From the NCBI GenBank assembly GCA_009746045.1, contig RPFO01000389.1, positions 1,004,804 through 1,068,803 of the forward strand: a DNA stretch of 64,000 bases, written 5' to 3'. Made by a program: the position numbers and the translations under genes. The DNA is from Mesostigma viride (lineage: Eukaryota; Streptophyta; Mesostigmatophyceae; Mesostigmatales; Mesostigmataceae). Positions within the stretch are counted from its first letter, which is position 1. Each line of letters starts with the position of its first letter. Below the pieces are notes generated by a model that searched no databases, was not told the origin of the DNA, and worked only from the letters and a program-made list of their open reading frames with translations. Shown here one piece after another: positions 44,285 through 55,436 of the stretch.

Positions 44285-44520
44285 CCACGATGAAACACAA
44301 TCAAGCAAGCCGTTTCCGGCCCCACCGTGTAGGTCATGTAGTCGCTCTTCACGTCAGCCAGCCGTAATTTCAATGCACAAGGCTACACATTTCCATCTCC
44401 ATTCATATTCATAATCCTGCACGACTCGAAAACGCGGACAAGATAACGGCAGGCTCGAGCTACCATGGTCCGGATTCTCCCGATTTCTGGCCTGCGCTGG
44501 TTGTCTCCTTGATATTGGCA
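44285..44520 (-). repeat. Dispersed repeat, copy in CACTA element
   Basis: On the minus strand it begins TATCAAGGAGACAACCAGCG and continues through GAGAATCCGGACCATGGTAG and GTGTAGCCTTGTGCATTGAA. It matches 50811-51045 over about 235 bp and 24907-24972 over about 65 bp. Confidence 0.85.
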
Positions 44521-45079
44521 ACTCTCTCCGGTAAGAGATTTTCCGCAGTTTGGCTGTTTCGAAACGTTAATTAAGTGAGATGCCTTCGGATCAGGAGACT
44601 CACACAGCCGCGAAATCATGCCAAAGGTCATATGTTCGATCCCTTGCTGGTAGCTTCTGAGCTTTCTTATTTTCTGTGTTCCGCGGAATCTCAGATTTGG
44701 GCCGCTAGCGTTTTCACGTTTGTTGCTTTCTGATCCGACGACAACGTTGTGCCTTGCTCGTGTGACATCTGGCGCATGGTGTGATTCATGTGTATGGTGC
44801 TGCCTTGCCACATGGGGCTGCTTTGCCATAAGAGTGAGTGTTGGGTTCTACACATTTGCTGCATGGACCGTCAGGTGCTGGTGAGCTCTTCCTTGTAGAA
44901 TGGTGATGTCTATGTCAAGGATCTGATTTCTTTTGCTCTTGCGTATATTGTGTCGGTTTGCTTTATTTCTTGCAGGGACCACGAGAGTAAAATGCAAGCG
45001 GTTCCACTTTCAAGTCAGCATGTGACGCCCTGTCGACCGGCCCGCTTTGTTAGCTAGCTACCATATAGTATTTGATGAT

Positions 45080-45230
45080 AGGCATTGAATGCGTAAGATG
45101 TCATAACGCCATAACAGACTGTGTTGAACAGGCATTGAATGCCAAAGATGTCATAACGCCATAACAGACTGTGTTGAACAGGCATATTTGAATGCCGAAG
45201 ATGTACATAACGCCATAACAGTGTTGAATA
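45080..45230. repeat. 50-bp tandem repeat, three units
   Basis: GGCATTGAATGC / GATGT-CATAACGCCATAACAG recur at 45080, 45130 and 45180. Confidence 0.9.
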
Positions 45231-45729
45231 GTTGAATCAACGGGTTCTTGCAGCTGTAAACATTAAAATTATTCAAACATTTAATGAAAAAATCATTATT
45301 GTTCGTGCTGTCTTGAACAGCGGTTGTTACTGGCACTGCATGCATGTGTCTGCTGCCAGCATATTGCATTATGGGTGTGTTTTTCAGCGCTGTGTTTTCT
45401 CACTTTTCTCACGTCCTGTTTTTCTCACTTTTCTCACTTTTCTCACGTCCTGATTTTCTCACTTTTCTCACGTTTCACACCTCCCGTTTTTCTCACTTAT
45501 CTCACGTCCTGTTTTTTGAGATTTTTCTCACGTTTTTCCCCTTTTTTCACCTTTTTGGGGCAATCTCACCCGGGTGAGAAACGTGTTTTCTCACCCATTC
45601 TCACCCCATTCTCACCCTTTTTTCTCACCTTTCTCACCCATTCTCACCCATTTCTCACCCTTTTTCTCACCTTTCTCACCCTTTTTCTCACCATTTCTCA
45701 CCCATTCTCAAAGCCGAGTTCCTAGTGCA

Positions 45730-46650
45730 GATTGCATGTGGCCTTCTTTCCTTGACATGAGCCCAGGACAACCTGTACACGTGCCTTGGATCCTTTTCCA
45801 AAGCCACCAGGCAAGATCTGTTAGCTTCTTCCACACGAGTGACAACCCCATCCTGCCACTTCCCCCGCTTGCCTGGAATAGATGGTTCCTTCCACATCCT
45901 GACCTTCAGCCCCACCTGAGGCCTCAGCACATTCCAGTTCTTGTCCTTACGTCTCAGCTGGGCAAATAACCTATCTGCCTTCCTAAGACTGGCCTGCACC
46001 ACGTTTTCAGGCAATGAGCTATACTGCAGGGCCAGGGGAGAGACAGCCACACCATCAAAGTAATAGTTAACCCTGTGGTTCAGCTGCTCTTCCATCCCCT
46101 TACACCAGGCTGCCCTTTCTAAGGCAGATGCCACAAGTGGCACTGACTCTGCTGCTAGCACCACTGTCTTCACCTCACGTATGGATCTCTCTACAGCCCC
46201 TTGCTGCCCATGACTCTCTCTGGGGACTACTACCAGCTTACAAGGCAGCTGGTCCTGATGCTTGAGTAAACAGTCAAACTGCAAGTCTGCCTGCACACTC
46301 TTGCACACCCCAAAGCCTGGGACCAGGGCCTTCATACCCAACAACAAGTGATGCTCCTGCATACCAGGCAGAACATCTATCAGTCTGTATCTACTGAACC
46401 TGTCCACTCCCACCAATATATACAAGCCCCTGATATGCTGGATATCCATCTGGATGTCGCCACGCTCCCTAGCAGGCTCCCTAGCATGGGACTGAGGTGG
46501 GTGAACAGCATTCTCCTGGCAACCACAGTTCTCAGCAGCAGCCTGGCAAGCCTCCCACAAAGGCTCCCTACCTAGCTTCCAAGCAAACATTGCTGCCTGC
46601 CCAGAATGCCCAACCAAACATGTGATGCAACCTATGGCCAGCCTCAGCAT
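45730..46650 (-). pseudogene. Copia copy 3 integrase
   Basis: Minus strand: zinc-binding part (AIGCITCLVGHSGQAAMFAW), then the catalytic core IQMDIQHIRGLYILVGVDRF (Asp), VQADLQFDCLLKHQ (Asp) and SHGQQGAVERSIREVKTVVL (Glu). All three DDE residues are present. The C-terminal part includes KVRMWKEPSIPGKRGKWQDG and VYRLSWAHVKERRPH, matching the integrase tail of copy 2. Cut at 45728 by the CACTA-type element. Confidence 0.9.
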
Positions 46651-46991
46651 AGCTCAGCACACTCTCAGTACTGACCTGGCGAGACGTCTGAACCGTGTGT
46701 GGGGACACATGATCCACTCCTGAGGTTCCAGGGCTTCCCTGCAGGCCGTCCTGACGCCCCAAGCCAGGCCCTGCACCCTGGACCGCTCCAGGCCCTTCCA
46801 GCAAGGTCCCTTGGCCCTCCAGGCCAGCACCTGCTGGAGACCCACCACCTGCATGAGGCATAGGGAATTCAGCTGCAGCATTGTTATTGCAATCCAGTGG
46901 AAGAACAACATCTTTACACCCTTGGTGCTGCACAAGGGGCACACCCCCGTCCTTATGTACATCCAGCACACCTTCCCCAAGGGGTGATTGA

Positions 46992-48368
46992 CTATTTACA
47001 GGGGATGATGTAGCTAGTCACTGCTGCCCAGACTGGCCCCTGCCCAGCAGGCTTGGCCTTCCTGTCAGGGCACTCACGTCGCCAGTGACCTTCCTTGCCA
47101 CACACAAAGCATGCTCCACCCTTCTTCCCAGACCCAGCCCCACCCTTGCCAGGCTTACCCTGGCCTCCCTGAGACTGCCCACCCTGCTTGCCCTGGTTGC
47201 CTTGAGCTTGGCCCTTGCCTTGCCCTTGGCCACCCTTACCCTGCTGACCACCAGCTTGCTGGCTCCCAACCCCTCCTTGGGAACCTGCACCCTTGCCACC
47301 CTGAGCCCCCTGCCTCTGGCGCCTGAAGCGCTTACGCTTGTTGGGCCTTGCCCCATCACGGGCTGGGTACCCGGGGACATCACCTTGGCCCTGCACAGCG
47401 GAGGTGGCATGGCTGCCATGGGACTGGATAGCCTTGCAGGCAGGATCTGGCTTCCTGATGCTGAGGATTACAAGCTCCAGAGCACGCAAGGAGCCATCAG
47501 TCTGGTTAAGAAACATGCGGGCACCGTTCCTCCCATCCACACTCAACCCATACGGTCCAGGAAATAGTCTGCCAAGGCCCTATCTGTGACCAGGAAGCCA
47601 TACTTGGCCCCTTGTCCCTGATACGGTTGAGCCTAGCCCATTCCTCTGCCACAGGGCCCACTATCTCAAAGGTGTCATACTGGTGTTTATAATAGTTGGT
47701 GAGGTTGAGAACCTTATCAGAGAACTCCTCCCTCAACCCATCCAGGAACTGTGCCCAGGTTAGCTTATCCTTGACAGCAGTCCTAGCCTTTCCCTGACAC
47801 GCTCTGACGAGTCCCTGTTGCACGTGGACGAGTGAAACACTTGCACTAGGTTGACAGTGGGGTCCACGGAGAGTACAACAAGCTCCATGTCCTCTAGCCA
47901 CTTGTCTAAAGCTTCCTGTGCTAGTGGTGGGTTAAGAGGCTTTTGTCCATTCATAAGTGACTGCACTCATGTGAGGCCTCGACCCTGGCAGCGCCTTCAC
48001 TGGCTCCACCACAGCGGGTGTCACAGCAACAGCACCACTTGGTCCAGCAGGCACAGGGGAGGCACATCCACATGAGCCTCTTACCATTGCCGTCAGCGGA
48101 GGTGTCCCTCTTACGCTTCTCCACGGCTGGTTGCCCATTCGCCACCGTTATTGCATCAGATGGCCACGTCGCCCGCCTTGCGCGCCTCCTCCACCGAGTC
48201 TTCGTGTCGCCTCTTGCTCCCTGGCCGCTTTCCCCCATCGCCGTCGCTGGTGGGATCGCGTCCCCCACCAGCGCTCCTTGTCCTTCCTAGGCTCCTGGCT
48301 TTCCCAGCCGGTGCCTCCTCGCCCTTGTCGCCGCCCTTGTCGCCGTCGCCCGGTTTGCCACGAGGCAT
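46992..48368 (-). pseudogene. Copia copy 3 Gag
   Basis: Starts MPRGKPGDGDKGGDKGEEA at ATG 48368 just after a TATA-like TGTATATA. Frames change near 48170 and 47950. Capsid-like parts are ALDKWLEDMELVVLSVDPTV, LTWAQFLDGLREEFSDKVLN and VAEEWARLNRI. A Gly/Gln/Lys-rich basic stretch precedes the CCHC knuckle CFVCGKEGHWRRECPDRK near 47080, and the frame stops at 46992. No D-S/T-G protease motif follows before the integrase. Confidence 0.85.
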
Positions 48369-48421
48369 TATATACAAGTGGGGACACAACAATAAAAGCG
48401 AAGGGAAAAGGAAGAGCTGAC

Positions 48422-49611
48422 TCAAGCGCTGGTATTGCTGGACGACGCCGTGGGCACCGTCCCAGCTACCGACTCAGCACCTGCTTGATTCGCTGCCTCC
48501 AGCTCCCGTTCTTGAGCAGTGGCTGCGATGGGCGTCTCTGGCCGCTCCTCGTCGCTGCCAGCGGCGTCCTCCCCGTCGGCGTAAGGACCTAGCACTCTGC
48601 TAACGGGTCGCCCGTCTGCAGATTTCTCCACTGGAATCTGGGGCTCGCTACCACTCTTGCGATCCCACTCGATGTTTCTCACCCACCGCGTCCCACCACC
48701 CCGCTTGCTGTTGCAGGCCCCACGACCACGGTGATCGTGCTCGGGCTCTTGCGGGACGTGCAGCTCAGCACGACGTCGTGCAGCGTACCCTTCTACGGTA
48801 CCGTCGCCCTTGTCTATCTGCTGAGATGAACGTTCGATGATCCCCTCTGGTTGATCAACGAACTGGTAGTGGAAATCTTCTGGCGTGACCTCTCGACCCG
48901 TGATTACCTCGACCACTGGATCGTGAGCTTCTGGTTCCGCCGCCCGCGGTGTGTCGAGTGTTGACCAAATCCCAAATGGCCGAGTGGTTATAACCCACCG
49001 ATCGGCGTTGCCTCGTGACTCCTGCAAAAGAATGTTCACAAGGTGTTCGCACGTCTGGGAAACCACCTCTGCTGTCGACCAGGGGTTGTCGACCTCGCGC
49101 GCCTGCGCTTGTCTGATCACGTCCGGGACCTCAACTCCCGCGCCCAGCACAGAAGTTGCCACCTGATGGTTGAACAGCCGCGCTGCCCCCAATCCAATGG
49201 CCATGCACTATTTGGCCCAGTGCCTCCCGCGCCAAATCCAGCTGCTGCACGGTCACGTGCCCGCCCTGGTGAGCCACCTCCAGACCGTAAATCGTCGAGG
49301 AAAGCTCGTCCCTCAGCGACACAAACTTCTTGACGGCTTCTCGCGACAATTCGCCGGGAGCTGTCGATGCCTCAATTTGCATCACTATGGGGTCGCTCGC
49401 TGCCAGCCCCGCTGCGGTTCCACAAACCGCCACCCAACCTTTCTTCGCCAACCCCCTTGCCAGGTACACCGCCTGGACGAAGGTCGATGCGGTGCTCGGA
49501 TGAGCGTAAGGATGAAGGTCATGTTCGCTCCGGGGCTCCAACCTGAAGCTGCGGCTGCGAGCTTTGGCTTTGCGAAGGCTCAATGGCCCGCTCCGTCGGC
49601 ACGTTGGACAT
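48422..49611 (-). pseudogene. Unrecognised protein gene, frameshifted
   Basis: Starts MSNVPTERAIEPSQSQ at ATG 49611. A frame change near 49530 leads to DLHPYAHPSTASTFVQAVYL and LSREAVKKFVSLRDELSSTI. A second near 49190 leads to GAARLFNHQVATSVLGAGVE, QTCEHLVNILLQESRGNADR and a charged tail ending at 48422. A regular helical protein of roughly 390 residues, Gag-like in composition but with no zinc knuckle. It lies upstream of, and on the same strand as, the copy 3 Gag. Identity unknown. Confidence 0.4.
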
Positions 49612-49749
49612 GAAGATGGAAAGGAGACAATAATACGAGTTAGAAAGAGCTCCCAGCGGGTGTGAGCTCTTGGTCTTTCACAGCACGGCTTAGCCAATGT
49701 TGCAAGGCGAGCGCGAGCCACCTGGCCACTTAGTGTGTACGGCATGCTT

Positions 49750-50392
49750 AGGTCGATGCAAACTGTCTGTATTTCAGACGAGGAATTACTTGCTCACCTT
49801 AAGTGGTAAAGGGCTGGCAGCTTCTGGATGTCCGAAAGGTGCTGTGCCTACCACTAAAGTAGGGAACACATCGCTAAATTCTAACTGAACCCATATATTT
49901 CTCCCCCGATGGCTACTTCTGTCCCTGTCCGAGCTAGCTCAGTACTGATTTTATTAATAACTGCTACATAAATCACGACGCTCGACAGTAAGTCTATGCT
50001 CTTATTCCTATCAATCGGCCGTTCTTACACTACCGCCATTGCCGGAAAAGTCACATAATCCCGCCTTGGCTGCGTTCCCCCGAGAGGCGGCTCCACCACC
50101 TTTGCCCTTCGCAAAACCTTTCTGTTTTCATCGTGTAGCCTCAACGGTAACACCCGCGCAACCACAGGGTTGTCGGTTACTACTAGGTCCGAATATGCAA
50201 TTTCCCGTCATCCGACCGGCGCGGGATCCAACTGACTGTCTGACTGACGTCATTCGACAGGAATTCGGCAATCGGGAGATTTCTGCAAAAGATTTGACAC
50301 AAGTAGTAACCAGTGGAAGATAGGATTTCATGACTCTACGGAAGATCGCTTGGCTGGAATCACTCGAGACATTCCGCCTGCCGCTGGCAACG
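49750..50392. other. Unassigned spacer
   Basis: No coding or repeat structure recognised. Confidence 0.4.
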
Positions 50393-50625
50393 GATGTGAC
50401 CTGTGGCAAGTCGCAACCGTTTTTTTGCGCAAAATTCAAAAAAACGTTTGACGTAGCCGTTGTTCGCAGGCAAGTCCATGCTTACCAGTCAGACCCTCCG
50501 CCTACGGCTGGCTACGGAGTACGGATGTGACCTTTCACAAGTCGCAACCGTTTTTTTGCGCAAAATTCAAAAAAACGTTTGACTTAGCCGTTGTTCGCAG
50601 GCAAGTCCATGCTTAACAGTCAGTG
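50393..50625. repeat. Tandem duplication, 130-bp period
   Basis: GATGTGACCT at 50393 and 50523. Both units share CAAGTCGCAACCGTTTTTTT and AACGTTTGAC.TAGCCGTTG. Confidence 0.9.
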
Positions 50626-50810
50626 CTGGGGCTAGCGCCGGGCAGTGAGGGCACATAGACGACGCTAGCTCGAGCGATGGGGCAACCGAGTTCCATACGT
50701 AACCAATGGGTGCAACCACCGAATAACAAGCGCTGCAGGTCCGCTAAATGCTGTGACTTCTGCAGCAAACGCGGCGTATCAGTATAGATGTAGGTGCACA
50801 GTACACTAGG

Positions 50811-51045
50811 TATCAAGGAGACAACCAGCGCAGGCCAGAAATCGGGAGAATCCGGACCATGGTAGCTCGAGCCTTCCGTTGTCTTGTCCGCGTTTTCAAG
50901 TCGTTCAGGATGATGAAGATAGTGAATGGAGATGGAAATGTGTAGCCTTGTGCATTGAAATTATGGCTGGCTTATGTGTAGAGCGACTAGATGACCTAGA
51001 CGGTGGGGCCGGAAACAGCTTGCTTGATCAGGGCGTGTGTTTCGA
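50811..51045 (+). repeat. Dispersed repeat, second copy
   Basis: Homologous to 44285-44520 in inverse orientation, starting at TATCAAGGAGACAACCAGCG. Confidence 0.85.
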
Positions 51046-51729
51046 GCCTACTGGCCGGGAGAGGTATGGCCTTGAACATAGCCGGCTGTGGTATATATCA
51101 TGCAGTTCTTTACGCTAGCCGCATCATCAGGACCTCTGGAGCCTGCCAAGCTCTTCAACCACTCAGGTCAGCGAAGTCCGTCGTATGGCTTGACGTCTTT
51201 ATAGTTAGCATGCCGGCCGTGCTCATGCGTAGGCCATTTCGTTGCGGGTAAAGCTGCATGGCCATCTTTCTCAGAGCTATGAACGTCGGTGTGTTCTTTG
51301 AATGTTTTCATGACCATGGTCTTTGTGCGCTCGGCATCTTATGCATCTGTGCATCTATGTTGCCGTTTGCTGTTCAATTTTGCGTGTGTATTGCGCGTGA
51401 CTGACGCCGTCCGACTGGCATGATGCCTACGCGCGAATGGCAGAGACTGGCTCTTGCTCAAGACCTGTGGTGAGTACTTGCTACCATCCCATTCCTAGAG
51501 TCGATACTGTTGTCGTCCGCCTTCTGTCTGTGGCCCTGCTAGAATGCATGCTCTTTCTAACTCCCTTAACATGACTTTTTGCGATTCTCCTCTTACATTT
51601 AGCAAGATGTGCGTGGCATTTTCCCCATGGCGCCAGTCTTTGCTGTCGACAACCAAAACCTGGCTTTTTGCAAATTTATATCCCATCTGCTGAAACTTTA
51701 ATTACCTTCTGATCGTTATTACCATCGTT
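51046..51729. other. Unassigned spacer
   Basis: No gene recognised. Confidence 0.3.
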
Positions 51730-51895
51730 TTCTTCGTGGTTCTCTGAGCATAGTTTCTTTATAGTAAGATGAAGGTTAGCCGCCATACCTTGATTCTAGG
51801 TTCTGCGTGTACTTTAATGCCGTTCCTGCCAGAATCAGCCCTTCAACAGAACACTTAGTCTAGTTACCCTGGAGCTTCACAGTGTATTGACGTGT
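51730..51895 (+). repeat. Remnant with both ends of the DIRS-like family
   Basis: 51735-51785 matches the 69-bp repeat (GTGGTTCTCTGAGCATAGTT). About 80 bp further on, 51865-51893 matches the 3' end of the DIRS-like body (TAGTTACCCTGGAGCTTCAC). Confidence 0.75.
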
Positions 51896-52049
51896 TTTCC
51901 CTTTTTCAATGCATCGGTCATGTCGATAATAGTGGTGGTAGGCTTTCACTAATTGGGTAACCCTTTCAATAGTTTCTGCCTGTCAGCAATCTCATCTTTA
52001 GTCAGATCAGACTTGGTAACCCATTATAGTACACAGGTTATGTCTTTAC

Positions 52050-52999
52050 TCGATTATCTCCAGAGTTTTTGTGGTGCAGAAGCTCTGGACGCCAACAAAG
52101 TGGGAATCATTGACGAGTAAGGAGCTCAAGATATGTTTGCCCATGCCGTGTATTTTGCATGCATATCATGAATTTTTGCGTAGGCTGTTCACAGCCATGT
52201 CACCCATCCATAACGTATCATTGGAACATCTCTTGATTTTTAAAGTTACAGCTGCTGCTGCTACTGCTTGCTTTCTAATGTATGAACTGTATCATTTTCA
52301 TCCCTTGTATTTCCCGGATTTTCGTATATGTTTGTGGAGCAGAAAAGCAGCACACCGGCGAAGCGCCAACGCACCTGGAGCAAGGACTCGTAGTCGCATT
52401 TCGGCCATGTTTCCAATGTAGCAGATTCATTGGATGAGAAATTCAGCATGGTCCGATGGGAAATGGGAGGCCATTACATGCATGGGCCCAGCTAGCAAAT
52501 GCGGGGTGGTCAGCAAATGCAGTGAATATTTGTCATCATCAATATGGCATACTATTTTGATAATAAAAGAATTTGTCCTCCTAGCATTGTTTGCAACAAT
52601 GCTGATTCTTATGCTGGCAGATTGCTGCTGCTAGCATAAGGTCTAGGGTTTGCATTTTCTCCGTATTCTCAGTCCCTTGTTATTCTCAGTTTTCTCAATA
52701 TTCTCAGTTTTCTCAATATTCTCAGTTTCCCAATATTCTCAGTTTCCCAATATTCTCAGTTTTCTCAATATTCTCAGCCTGTGCACTATTCTCGATCCCC
52801 AATTCCCGTTATTCTAAAAAATTCTCACCCCTTATTCTCAGAAATTCTCAGCTATTCTCAGCCAATTCTCAGAAATTCTCAGAAATTCTCTGCATATTCT
52901 CAGAAATTCTCAGAAATTCTCAGATATTCTCAGATATTCTCAGCCAATTCTCAGCAATTCTCAAAAATTCTCAATCAATTCTCAGCCGAGTTCCTAGTG
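52050..52999. mobile_element. One end of a CACTA-type element (copy B)
   Basis: Inverse of copy A: family sequence 52055-52420, unique part, then CTGATTCTTATGCTGGCAGA, a subterminal ATTCTCAG array (52665-52985) and terminus CCGAGTTCCTAGTG ending at 52999. The 2-bp flanks of copies A and B (CA, TG) do not match, so they are not the two ends of one simple insertion. Confidence 0.7.
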
Positions 53000-53048
53000 T
53001 GGGGGCGCCCCCGCTTCTTCTCACCCGGCGGACAAGATTTCTTTTATG

Positions 53049-54890
53049 ACACTTGAGCTCCCAAGAAAACCAGCATTTGATTGAAAACAATGAGTAGAGC
53101 CCCTGCCAAAGGCAGGTTTAAGTAGTCATCTCGTCTCCCTCACATGCAGGAGCAAGAGCCCCCCAAGGGTGGGATGGGTGGGAAGAAACAATTACGGGTC
53201 ACAACCCGCCGACCATGCTTATCAAGCCTACCGTCAAAATGGAAAACGGCAAAACCAGAAATATCCTAACGCTGACAATTTAATAATTCAGCCAGCCAGC
53301 TCATCTGTCACACGTCTGAGCTGTCAGGCCATGTGTACTCTTCGAATGCAACCCTGAACACACTACCCAACCAAGCAGCACACCAATCAATTGGTGAGTG
53401 CTGGTTACATCAGATTTTATTACAGCTTTTTGACGCAACTTCCGTCAGCATTCAACACATGGCCGGCCGTTCAAACAAACGGCGCCTGACTTACAAAAGG
53501 CAAAGCTAGTTGCCAGTAGGATTCCCCGGTAAACAACAAACCGTCCCCATTCGTCTAACAAGCCTTTCTGCATGTACAGCCACAAGGTTGTGGCGGCCCT
53601 TTCTTTCCCGCATGCTGTTTAATAAACTATTTTCAGAGAAATCCGATTATGACACTTGAGCTCCCAAGAAAACCAGCATTTGATTGAAAACAATGAGTAG
53701 AGCCCCTGCCAAAGGCAGGTTTAAGTAGTCATCTCGTCTCCCTCACATGCAGGAGCAAGAGCCCCCCGATCCACCCCAGTCCCTGGCGCCATTACCCTCC
53801 TCCCCCGCACTGTCGCCGCTCAGGAAACAAAACTTGATAGGATCACTGTTGCCCCAATAACAGTGAACAAAGAAAAGGAGAAGACCCCCCCCCTCTTCCG
53901 AGCAGCCTCGAGGGTAGCCGCTTCCATAAAAGACCACAAAGTGGGGCGTGTCGCAACATCTCCTTCATGGCGACTCAGCCCGCACAAGGCTATAATAACC
54001 CCCTAAGGGGCCCGACAATAAAAGGTTAGCGAATCCGCGGAGCCGCCTCAGCAAAATATTATTCCGGATAAAAACCCAGAAAATTCGCATTCCGACGCCA
54101 CCAGGGTTTGAACCGCTACCTGCCGGGTGCTGAGCAGGGAGAGACGACAAGGCCAGACACTGCCACTGTCAGCCGAGACGCCTTTCCGATACTCGGTTCC
54201 TTTTGTGGGAATTTTGCAAATATATTTTCTTCCGGAACGCAAGAAATTAGCCGGCCGCGCGTCACCCTTATATCCCTCGCTGGCCCATAACAAAAAAGGG
54301 CCGCGCACCAAGCCGAAGGCAGCGCCATGCAGCGCCCTAGGCGGTGGGCCGCTGACTGACTACCAGCGCAGTCTCATGGAATCCAAATTAATCTATTGAC
54401 CTTCGCACAGTTTCCGCATCAGCTGCGGACTTCTTAGTCGACATGATTGGCTCCGCTGCTGGAATTACCAGCAGCCGGGGCGGGGTGCCCAGCCCACTTT
54501 CTATGACCACCGAGACGCTGCCCAGCAAGGTGCCAACCAGAACCACTTGGCACATTGGTAACGCGAAATTTCCGTTCCGTTCAAACCGCCCCTACCTGCC
54601 GTGAAGTCGCAAAGCCCGCGACTTCATAGCAGGCAAGGACGGGGTCTTTGCCTAATTTTCTTTAGCCCCGCCGCCATAGCAGCGAGGCCGCGCATACTGC
54701 TTCAGTGAGCACATTCAAAGAAACAATTACGGGTCACAACCCGCCGACCATGCTTATCAAGCCTACCGTCAAAATGGAAAACGGCAAAACCAGAAATATC
54801 CTAACGCTGACAATTTAATAATTCAGCCAGCCAGCTCATCTGTCACACGTCTGAGCTGTCAGGCCATGTGTACTCTGCGAATGCAACCCT
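53049..54890. repeat. Duplicated A-B-C blocks
   Basis: Block A (TGACACTTGAGCTCCCAAGA start) at 53049-53157 and 53648-53766. Block B (AGAAACAATTACGGGTCACA start) at 53190-53357 and 54720-54887. Block C (TCAGAGAAATCCGATT) at 53632 and 54889. In unit 1, A and B are adjacent and about 275 bp separate B and C; in unit 2, about 950 bp separate A and B, and B and C are adjacent. The copies are nearly identical, so the duplication is recent. No coding. Confidence 0.85.
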
Positions 54891-54891
54891 T

Positions 54892-55128
54892 CAGAGAAAT
54901 CCGATTCTCAGACGCCGCAAGCGGCTTAAGAAGACTCACTTCACCCTGGACAACGACTTGACCCTGGTGCAGCAACAACGGCGACGGGAGCTATGGCCAA
55001 CCTACCTCCAGCTCCGGCAGACCACGAAGGGGAAGCCGGTTGTCTGGAAGGGGGCGGCCATCTACGTTGGCCACAAGCCCTGGCACGCGACCCCCGCGGC
55101 CCCAGGGACTCCAGACGCCCCAGCTTAG
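54892..55128 (+). pseudogene. L1-type ORF1 C-terminal fragment
   Basis: LRRRKRLKKTHFTLDNDLTL, QQQRRRELWPTYLQLRQ and WKGAAIYVGHKPWHATP, stop at 55128. Strongly similar to the end of the ORF1 at 42577. Preceded directly by block C of the duplicated unit. The usual 3' region follows, split by the hAT element. Confidence 0.85.
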
Positions 55129-55436
55129 GGGAATACAGCAGTAGTAGTGTAGAATAGTCAGACCGCGGCCTTGTACATGTACGCCTACTACAGACACTAT
55201 ACCAGCTGATGCATGAGCATTATTTAGTCATGTACATGTGTGCCCATGATGTGCCACATACCAGATGATACTGGGGGGAGGGGGCTTGCCCACAGGGTCG
55301 GGCGTGTGCGCCTTGACAATCTTCTTCCACCGCGTCTTGTCCTGAATGGCAATCCAAAGACGGGAGAGAGAGTGGATGCGGTGTAATATCAGATGATGCC
55401 TAGCTTTATTTAGTTATGCTGTGCCCATGCAGGGAG

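Larger units (their letters stand above)
41783..45727. mobile_element. Complete CACTA-type DNA transposon, 3,945 bp
   Basis: Inverted ends CACTAGGAACTC (41783-41794) and GAGTTCCTAGTG (45716-45727), flanked by CA on both sides. Subterminal arrays: GTGAGAAA-type units at 41795-42135 and the complementary TTTCTCAC units at 45395-45715. The interior carries an L1-like ORF1 unit (minus, 42270-43800), a dispersed repeat (44285-44520) and three 50-bp tandem units (45080-45230), but no transposase. EnSpm/CACTA elements usually make 2-3 bp duplications. Non-autonomous. Confidence 0.85.
41327..48368 (-). mobile_element. Copia-like element (copy 3) split by a CACTA-type transposon
   Basis: Minus strand: Gag (48368-46992), integrase (46650-45730), then, beyond the 41783-45727 insertion, a linker and retropepsin-like domain (41780-41327). 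RT and RNase H are missing. Excising the insertion with one copy of its 2-bp duplication makes ...RPHAI-WPADGPGPP... continuous, so the two halves were one gene. Confidence 0.85.

Noticed and set aside
45324-45725. Phe/Leu/Thr/Ser-rich frames near the right end of the CACTA-type element
   Set aside because: They arise from the TTTCTCAC subterminal array and have no ordinary sequence composition.
24368-52999. A single 28.6-kb CACTA element spanning the inverse ends A and B
   Set aside because: The two flanking dinucleotides differ (CA and TG), and the interior includes other complete elements with no CACTA transposase; two independent copies explain it better.
54100-54130. B-box-like GGTTCAAACCC on the minus strand
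   Set aside because: The T stem does not pair and no cloverleaf can be drawn.
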